Of a stretch of DNA of 64,000 bases, positions 55,701 to 64,000 are shown one piece after another (positions within the stretch are counted from its first letter, which is position 1; each line of letters starts with the position of its first letter). The stretch spans positions 3,497,783 to 3,561,782 of the forward strand of contig NW_017803909.1 in NCBI RefSeq assembly GCF_001625305.1. Reading direction: 5' to 3'. This stretch comes from Branchiostoma belcheri (taxonomy: Eukaryota; Chordata; Leptocardii; Amphioxiformes; Branchiostomatidae). The notes beneath the pieces are model-generated. The model searched no databases, was not told the origin of the DNA, and saw only the letters and a list, made by a program, of their open reading frames with translations. A program made the translations under genes and the position numbers.

Positions 55701-58700
55701 ATCTTTTTTATCGCTATAAAGTTGATTGCGATGCGCCTGATGTTACCGACGCTGTCCATTTAGGCGCTACTTTTAGGCCCAACTCGAAGTGTCATTTTCC
55801 CTTTGTTTTCCGTACTTCAGGGAAGGCTTTTGTTGCACGAACCGTACAAATTACGGCTGGTAAAATTGGTTGATCACGGCGGCGACACCGAGAGACACGG
55901 GGCACTTCTAAATCATGGCAATCCATCAAGCCGGTTCGAAAAAAGCCATTACAGCGGCACCTGTAACCCCCGCGATTTAATTTACCAGTTATACTCACTG
56001 TTTATTTTGTTAAGATTGGATTAATGTTCCTTTGTGCGATGCGACAAAATTGTTAATGGAAATAACCACCAGGCGAAGCCGCTCGCAGGCCGGCTGGACG
56101 GCAGTCCGTCCAAATCTCCCGTATTTTATCCACAAGCCGGGAGGATCCGGAGAGGCGTGTTGTTGTAAGAACTATCATTTGTCTCTTTCTGACGTTATCA
56201 AAAGCTTGCATTACCATTCCTAGCTCTCGACGCCGGAAAAAATGATATCAGCCCAATAAAAATGCATATTTACTTGATCATATATGCGCTGTATCTTTCT
56301 CCTCATACTATAACTTCGTTTTCAGTACTGTATAAGCATGAATATGACAGCTAACATAGTTTAGTCTCTAAAGAAAACTTCCCGACTAAGACAGGGGATA
56401 TGCGCAGTAATCGCGTCTGTTTCTCAGGGGCACAGAGTTACGACAGCAAACTTTGTGGGGTTTCACCTGGGAGAAGCGGGGTTCGGAGGGTTGTTAGAAT
56501 CAATCAAAGGCAAGGCTAAGCTGATAGGCCCTGTGGTACAACATTTTCGGTACCGCCCGAGGGCTGGCTTATGCACGAGTAGGGAGAGAGGGGCGATGCA
56601 CAGAGTCTCTGACGACGCCGGGATTTTATCTGGTTAACCAGGAGTCGCAGCGCCTGTTGGGATAAGTCTTCGCTCCTCCCCTTAGCCTACATGTTGTCGA
56701 GTTTTGCTTTTTGGATTAGACGTCACGGCGGATGTTAGTGCAAAATTGGAGCGGGACCCGCAGAGAGGCGACGTCATCACATTATCCCGGCAAACAGGTG
56801 GGGGAAGAGGGGGAGAGATAAGCGCCACATCAGCCCCGAGGCGTGGCATTGTTCCCGGCACGCGCGTGCTGACGGCCGCGCCTTTATCGCCCCTGCAGAC
56901 GGCCGCCTTTGTGACACACAATGAAGCCGCGTCAAGCACCCAGCTTTGTGCTTTGGGACCTCACGGGTCCTCCATGCAATTTGGAAGGCTTGAAAACGGC
57001 ATCGAATTCGCAATGAAGTTGACTTCGCCGGAGAGTTCTCTGAAAAGAAGCCCATTTAACAGCGTCGGTTTACCGGCCAGATGGGAGAAGTGATAACTCG
57101 ATAATAATGAGGTCCAAATAAAAGATAAGGTTCAGAAGGGACAATATTCCGAAAAATCAGAACCGCATACGGGTGCTATTCAACCCCCAAATGTTTGCAA
57201 AACAAACCGCTTTACTGTTCGCAACAATTACACAGGAGCGTCAGCCAGGTTTTAACATTTCATACGTGTTGCTTCTCTACTTCTCCCGAGCCAATACCGC
57301 GCGCGAACTCAACAAGTAACCATACGGGCGGCAAACATGTTGAACGCTACAGCGTCCACTTGTAGGCAAACCAGCATTTCCCAATGGATCCAACCCGGCC
57401 TCGATTTCTCTTCTGTCTGCAGCTTTTCTCTAAATGGCCCCGTATGTGGACGCACGCCAATCGTCTGTTTTCTCCCCATAATTATGTTCTCCTCACAGTG
57501 ATGATAGGCAAAATACATACACGACTGAGCCCGCTGCGAATCGACTGGCGGGGTCTGTGCGGGCCAAATTGAAAAATCTCTCCCCGCAATATATTTCCGT
57601 TCGGGTCAGAAGCTTTGAATTTACGGGAGTAGTTGGGAATTCATTTTGCACAACGGGAGATTCTTTACATGTGACGACGCGTTTCGGGAGACGGAGGCGA
57701 CGAAATGAAACCATGCGTCATCGGAGTGGAAGTGAACAAATGGATACCCGGTATAACGCGCGCTTCCACCGTTTCTTCCATTTCCTATTTTCTGCAGGGC
57801 AATAACCCGGTCATCCGTATCTCGTTTCGGGTCGGTTCTTTTCCATTTTTACCGTGATAGCAAAACACCTGATGTCCCAATAATGCAGGCGGGTTGCGGA
57901 AAAGCATGTGAATTCCCCGGAGCGGGTGAGAGTGCTGGCGGCGGTGTATCAGTGGGCGCCCGAGCAGGTGGTCATAGGTAGACGCTGATAGATGGATTGG
58001 AAGTGATCGGATTGCCTGACTGAAGCCTAAGAAACGATGAAGCTGACAACTATAAACGCTAGCGGAGGTTTTAATATCGCATGATTTCACTATCGCCGCG
58101 GAACTTATGGTGTAGAATAACGCATGTGCGCCGCACTTGGAAGTCTGTGCCAACTCCCAATGCGGCACAGCGTGGAAATGACAGCAAGCTTGCTCCCTCT
58201 CTTTCCCCAATGCCAGCTCCCTGAAATAACTAAAAAACCTCTCTCCATATGTTTAAACGCTTGCATTTCACAGCGATGTGTATGCGTATTGTCATAATTT
58301 CGCTCTTTCAAACAACCGTTTCTAATATCGCTGCTGCACAAAAAAGCGCCCGTCACAAAAAAAGTGGGGAAATAATTGGAAAATGGCAGGAAGTGAGAAG
58401 TATTTGTGGTGCGGCGTAACGATTTCGTTGTCTGGCTGTGAGTCGTCCCAGGAGCCCACTTTGACTGAGACCTGTTAAGTCTTGCAGGTGGGCCGGCAGG
58501 TGGACAAATAGATAACGGCTCAAATAGGCTTTCTTTTCTGTAATAAGTGTAAGAACCGCATCGACAGATAATAGGACTTCTAAACACTTACACGTTACTG
58601 AGGAAAGATAATGGACCAGATTTGTTGGGACACTGGCACAATTAATTGTAGCCCACTTAACTTTTTTCAGCCTTATATTTCAGTTCCATGTACGTCTGTG

Positions 58701-59705
58701 TACCACATTTCCTTTTATTCTTCCTGTTGCCAGCGATCAATAAAATTACTCGATTATTCGGCCGTCCGTGATGGCTCCAAGACATAAGATACATCACTGC
58801 TACTTTTCCCCTTACCCCCGCTTTTCGAGACAAGCGTTCAGGTTATTAGTGTTCGCCTTTAAGGTAATTCTAAACTTGGACATAGGGAGGAACCGTTATT
58901 CACAGTCCTCTATTGAACGATTACCCATAAAGATATATTTCAGACGCAGGTATTGTGCTTTTATCTCCTCCTGTGAACTCTTTCACGCGATGTAACAGTG
59001 TCTTACGTCACCTTCGCGTGCTGCACCCTATTTTGGGGGGCGAAGTTTTCGGCGCCCTTTACATCGTTTAAGGGCGTGGCCACACACGTCAGTCATTGTC
59101 CGCCTTTGTGGCGGAATTGAAATCCAATGACATTAGCAGTCAATCAGAGCTGACAGGCAATCCCGGCACTGGCCGTGCTGAGGCCGCCTGCGGGTCACCA
59201 AGGCCGCCGGGGAACCATCGCTCTCGTGCCGTGGGGCCACATGGGACCGGCTTCAAAAAGCGACCCCGCGATAGAAAATACTCCACTTCTGTTATCTAAA
59301 AACCCGTGCAGCCTATTGATAAGGGGGTAATCTCCGCCTAATTCACTAACGATTCTGCACCAGCCATAAAATGAGGCGACCGGCATTGTGTACGTCTAAA
59401 TCCGGCCACTATTATTAACATTTTACCATCTGATATTCGGGATTTAAGTAGCTTATTGTCCATTCATTGGACTTGGTTCTAAAGATAAACGTGGGTTTCT
59501 GACAAAACTCCACAGATTTGTGTTAAAATATGAACGGATTATAGAGAAATCTTTTGTTGTGAGGAAAGTGAATTATTTACTGATATTTATCGCCCGAAAC
59601 TAGGAGTAATCTGGTCGCGACGTAAACTGCACAAGTGGTCGCCATGGCCTGTGGTGAAAAATGTCCTAATATGGCTCGGGCAGACTGGCAATGCGATATT
59701 GGCCT
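52704..59705. other. Downstream DNA of Scratch, main gene-free block
   Basis: About 7 kb without a supportable gene. GC content and CpG are higher than in the NUDT21 introns, notably at 54260-54780, 56400-57100 and 57880-58520. Two CAGGTG boxes 12 bases apart lie at 58485-58490 and 58497-58502. A 7-pair CGCCCTT/AAGGGCG hairpin lies at 59053-59076. The longest open frames (129 residues at 56704, 160 at 58105 minus) have no recognised motif. Confidence 0.5.
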
Positions 59706-59737
59706 TGACCCCGTGACCTAGGTGGGGTCATAGGTCA
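59706..59737. promoter_or_regulatory. Cluster of four nuclear-receptor half-sites
   Basis: TGACCC-CG-TGACCT at 59706-59719 is a DR2 read on the minus strand, and GGGTCA-T-AGGTCA at 59725-59737 is a DR1 on the plus strand. The inner two half-sites form an everted repeat with a 5-base spacer. DR1 and DR2 are known binding forms for RXR heterodimers, HNF4 and COUP-TF. No start site was recognised nearby; its target is unknown. Confidence 0.55.
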
Positions 59738-60998
59738 CGTCACGGGAGCCGGGCCAACTGGCACAGTCCAATTCCGAAAACCACCTGTTGTACCCCCCCC
59801 CCCAGAACACACCATCTGCCATGTATTGTTTCAACCTGTTCCAAACTACTTCTCAAACACGTGATACTGTTCGCCCTGCGGATTGCACCGGAGCTGCAGC
59901 GAGCTTGTTTTTAAATAGAAATTGTATTTTGTATATTAATATTGTACAACGTTTCGCAGAATTAATGGAGAGAACGTGCAAAAGGAAATCAACACAAATG
60001 CTTCGTATTTAAACCATACTTCTGATTATCTTAGAACTCTCTAGAACCTTTACTTCCATATATCGGTACTAAAGACTCAAGACAAACCGCCAGAATCAGA
60101 AGCACGGGTATGAATTCTAAAGATCCCTTGACCCCCGCTGTCTCTATCGCGATCTTGCCTGGCGTATATCTGTGAAATATAAATATATATATGCACGTCA
60201 CTATCCGCCCAGGTCGGCTGGCGCAGCTGGCGGATTATAGCTATTTATCACGTGCCTATACCTCTTCTTTCCTCGATAACCTTGCGTGAGCTCGCTCCTA
60301 TTCATTCAGATGCTTTACCGTCTTGCAAGCACTGCCCTGTGCAAGCGCCCACAGAAAGGGCGAGGCATTGCCTTTTCGAATTACAATGTAATATTGTGTG
60401 ATCCTTTGACATGTGTAGTAGTAGATACACGGTACTCCAGCACTTCTGATACTAGAATCTTTCCCTTGATGTGGAAAGAGACAAGTAGGTTGTTGATTTG
60501 CTTCGCTATTCGTTACGTAACGCTGAGTAATGTTATCATTGATGCAGACATGCTTGTTCCACTAGTTGGTGACCTCCTCTAGACCTCCTCACTACATCAA
60601 AGGTTAGCCCCGGGCCCTGTAGACCTCCCTTTTTCCTGCATCAAAATCATATCAGCGCGGCTCATGCTGCTTTCCCGTTCCTTCTCCTCCTGTAGAGCAG
60701 CTGTGCCGGAACAATAAAATTACAAGTCGTGATTGACGTATCCTTTGTAGCAAAATGACAAATGAGACTACACTACATTGCGACAGGATTTAATAAAGCT
60801 CGCATGTGAAAGGAATGTCCCTGCAAGCTTCTGGAAAACTTTTTTTGGCTTGAAATTTCAGAAGTGTGTGACCTCGTGTGCTCTGGTTTGTTCCCACGGC
60901 ACTGTGCGACAGGTAGGTAATGGTGAATCCCACGTTACGGGGCAACAGTTGCCAGCGATCGACACGTGTTGGGCGGGCCCTCTTGGGAGGATGCGCTG
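59738..60998. other. Gene-free DNA before the assembly gap
   Basis: Contains a C run near 59793-59803 and an AT run (AAATATAAATATATATAT) near 60176-60192. No gene could be supported. Frames that appear to cross into the gap are artefacts of the N run. Confidence 0.5.
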
Positions 60999-61998
60999 NN
61001 NNNNNNNNNNNNNNNNNNNNNNNNNNNNNNNNNNNNNNNNNNNNNNNNNNNNNNNNNNNNNNNNNNNNNNNNNNNNNNNNNNNNNNNNNNNNNNNNNNNN
61101 NNNNNNNNNNNNNNNNNNNNNNNNNNNNNNNNNNNNNNNNNNNNNNNNNNNNNNNNNNNNNNNNNNNNNNNNNNNNNNNNNNNNNNNNNNNNNNNNNNNN
61201 NNNNNNNNNNNNNNNNNNNNNNNNNNNNNNNNNNNNNNNNNNNNNNNNNNNNNNNNNNNNNNNNNNNNNNNNNNNNNNNNNNNNNNNNNNNNNNNNNNNN
61301 NNNNNNNNNNNNNNNNNNNNNNNNNNNNNNNNNNNNNNNNNNNNNNNNNNNNNNNNNNNNNNNNNNNNNNNNNNNNNNNNNNNNNNNNNNNNNNNNNNNN
61401 NNNNNNNNNNNNNNNNNNNNNNNNNNNNNNNNNNNNNNNNNNNNNNNNNNNNNNNNNNNNNNNNNNNNNNNNNNNNNNNNNNNNNNNNNNNNNNNNNNNN
61501 NNNNNNNNNNNNNNNNNNNNNNNNNNNNNNNNNNNNNNNNNNNNNNNNNNNNNNNNNNNNNNNNNNNNNNNNNNNNNNNNNNNNNNNNNNNNNNNNNNNN
61601 NNNNNNNNNNNNNNNNNNNNNNNNNNNNNNNNNNNNNNNNNNNNNNNNNNNNNNNNNNNNNNNNNNNNNNNNNNNNNNNNNNNNNNNNNNNNNNNNNNNN
61701 NNNNNNNNNNNNNNNNNNNNNNNNNNNNNNNNNNNNNNNNNNNNNNNNNNNNNNNNNNNNNNNNNNNNNNNNNNNNNNNNNNNNNNNNNNNNNNNNNNNN
61801 NNNNNNNNNNNNNNNNNNNNNNNNNNNNNNNNNNNNNNNNNNNNNNNNNNNNNNNNNNNNNNNNNNNNNNNNNNNNNNNNNNNNNNNNNNNNNNNNNNNN
61901 NNNNNNNNNNNNNNNNNNNNNNNNNNNNNNNNNNNNNNNNNNNNNNNNNNNNNNNNNNNNNNNNNNNNNNNNNNNNNNNNNNNNNNNNNNNNNNNNNN
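60999..61998. other. Assembly gap (1,000 N)
   Basis: Exactly 1,000 undetermined bases. The round size suggests a placeholder rather than a measured distance, so the true spacing between the flanks is unknown. Confidence 0.99.
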
Positions 61999-64000
61999 AC
62001 TGCGTATCACACAGCTGGATACTCCTCACAACTAACAGACGCTATGGCGGAGGAGCTCAAGAAAACTAGTGACGTCGTCTCTCACCTGTTACATCATTCT
62101 CCCCACGGGACACCCCAGGCGCTGCCGTGTATAAGTGTACCCTGGCTAGATGGACGCTTTATTAGTTTCACTGGCAGCGCCTTTCTACAAATAGAACACT
62201 TAAAAACAAAGTTAAGCTTATCAGTACCCAACAGAAGTACATAAAATTGATTTTCTTCTCTTCCCTTCATTGCGTAGGTGTCTGTCCTTGGTGCTTACTT
62301 TAGAGCTGTGCATGATTCACACTAACACCTTTATAGGCGACAACCGAAACAAGACCAAAGCACAAAAATGTTGCATGTTGGACATTTCTGTGACAATATT
62401 TTGAATGAATTGCTGGTGATAGGTGTTATGGTGTTATTCACAAAAGTGTGGAGTGTCCGCATGTTTCTATTTAAAGACTAGAGCCGGAGAGAGGAAATGG
62501 ACGGGCCCGTTCTTGAGTGTGTGTCTAGGTCACGACACAGCACGGGGGTCAGACGAATTGCTGTAGCGGCGGCAGGGAGGATTTCTTATAGAACCGTGAC
62601 CATTCCTCATAGTCTAGCAGGAAACGTTTTAGGCCCACGAGACCTTTACACGGAATAGGATCTTTTAGCGCGAGCCTAAAGTGAAGAATACACGAGTTGC
62701 TTTGAAGATGAATACTATACGCGCGTTAAGTTTTACAGTTTTGCGGTACTCCTACCATGACAAAATAATGAAATAGACGTGTTTCATTTGCAGTATCTGT
62801 AGACATCAGAAGAGTTCTTTTTTTTATTGTTCCATCTAAGTTTCCTCATAGTGTTTTAGTTTTAATAGCCCCAAAGGCGAGTCGTGCGTGGTTTTAAAAC
62901 TTCAATGCCTAACGGGAGCGTCCCTCTATCGACCTCACAGACGACTGAACCTCCAAACAGACACACGCGCGCTGTAGTCAAAGAGTCTATGTCGTCCAAT
63001 AAACAAACCAGCCCTAAGCGATATTTTTCCCAACTCCGTCTCTTATAACTAACATCAAAGTGCTGCAGGTTTTTATGAAGTAAAGTATTGTCAGCGTTTA
63101 TAAACAGCTTCAAACGCAGTATTTTCTCAGTGAAACGTGACAGGCCAGGAGTGTCCCTGGGCTGCTCATCGCTCACAGTCATGGCTCTTATCAGTCAGAT
63201 CTATCGAGAGTAAGGCGAGAAAGTGCCGATAACTTGATGTGGTATAAAGGAGAAGTCGGGGAAGTGACTGTAACAACAGAGAAGAAGGTTCTATAAGGAG
63301 AGAAGACGTGGCTGGGTGATGCAGATGACCGAGTGTTCACCACAGCAGAGCTTCGCGTGTATCCTGGTGTAAAGAGAGCCGCCGGGTGAAATGAAGGACG
63401 ACTTTGCGGTCAATACGAGCACGGCATCCGATAGCAGCTCATGACCAAAGCCATCAATTGTGCCGTCCTGTCATGACTTATGTTCGTCACCATGACCTTG
63501 ACCGACCTATTTAAGCCTTTGACGACTTCCTGTACTCATCTTCCAGGATTTCTTGCACAGTGAGACGTTCAAATCCCTTCTGTCGTCATCTATACTTGAT
63601 TCATCTACTATATACTGCATGCCGAAAAAATGAACAAAGTAACAATATGCAATGCCAGCTACTGTTGATAAAAGTTATAAGCTCATATGATGTAATATTT
63701 CTGAAAAATACCCGGAAAGAAGAGTGAGAAATCCGGACAATCAAAGCTTTTAGTCTTATTTTTTAGCATACGCGCTTGGACAAACTCCAGTTGTTCCAGT
63801 TGGAGTTTTCTGTGACCCGCAGAGTTTGACAGTTACATCCGCTTCAAGCGCTTCCTTTGGCCTCGCTACATGCTTTTGTGCCACTTGTTAATCCGTTCAT
63901 CTGTCAACTCTTAACAAATCGAATCTGTGTTGAAATGTTCGGCCGTTACGTAGGCTGTATTGATCCGCCGGCAGAGATGCCACGGTTATATTTGTGCTTC
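61999..64000. other. Gene-free DNA after the assembly gap
   Basis: No recognisable coding exon. A TATAAAG occurs at about 63242-63248, but no convincing initiator, start codon or donor follows. A 106-residue minus-strand frame at 62862-63182 has no recognised motif. Confidence 0.45.

Noticed and set aside
56704..57093. 129-residue frame in GC-rich DNA downstream of Scratch
   Set aside because: GC-rich DNA has fewer stop codons. The sequence has no motif, and the opposite strand is equally open.
60778..62244. Long frames (364-488 residues) across 60778-62244
   Set aside because: They are open only because the 1,000 N contain no stop codons. The real flanking parts are short and show no motif.
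63242..63440. Possible TATA promoter at 63242
   Set aside because: TATAAAG is present, but no initiator, convincing start codon or splice donor follows within a sensible distance.

Overview
The window looks like nuclear DNA of an invertebrate chordate, most likely an amphioxus (Branchiostoma). It has vertebrate-like spliced genes with long introns, short non-autonomous transposons, a decayed LINE tail, frequent TACATGTA-type runs, and a chordate-type receptor tyrosine kinase. The species is inferred from general character, because no search could be run. The codon usage, GT-AG introns and AATAAA signals rule out a prokaryote.

Three genes are well supported, all on the + strand. (1) 719-3631 is an intronless 970-residue receptor tyrosine kinase. 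Its ectodomain reads cadherin-like, EGF, Ig, then three EGF repeats, followed by one membrane segment and a complete kinase. (2) 6167-42142 is NUDT21 (CPSF5/CFIm25), the UGUA-binding subunit of the mRNA 3'-end processing factor CFIm. I rebuilt it from seven exons encoding 225 residues, spread over about 36 kb by two introns of roughly 14.7 kb each. (3) 48084-49852 is a Scratch-family zinc-finger repressor, with two exons encoding 314 residues: an N-terminal SNAG motif and five zinc fingers. It sits behind a TATA box.

Region by region: 1-718 is RTK upstream DNA with a fold-back element. 3632-5912 is packed with small mobile elements: a MITE with 9-bp target duplications, two adjacent perfect hairpins, and a ~0.9-kb element with inverted ends. 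6106-6166 is the NUDT21 promoter with E2F-type and NRF1-like sites. The NUDT21 introns hold a tRNA-like remnant, a second MITE of the same family, another terminal-inverted-repeat element, a 155-bp tandem duplication, a cluster of five CAGGTG/CACCTG boxes, a LINE 3' remnant and many GC-richer blocks without repeats that look like regulatory DNA. 42.6-48 kb is Scratch upstream DNA and includes an orphan TATA box plus a splice-donor-ended noncoding exon. 49.9-61 kb is gene-free DNA downstream of Scratch, with a degenerate tandem repeat and a nuclear-receptor half-site cluster. 60999-61998 is an assembly gap of exactly 1,000 N. 61999-64000 holds no recognisable gene.

The three genes do not form one pathway. 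The most suggestive link is regulatory: NUDT21 is a housekeeping gene with oversized introns beside a neural developmental regulator. The E-box hexamer that Scratch, Snail and ZEB proteins bind occurs five times in 73 bp of a NUDT21 intron and twice around the Scratch TATA box. This suggests, but does not prove, a regulatory block hosted in the NUDT21 introns with possible Scratch autoregulation.
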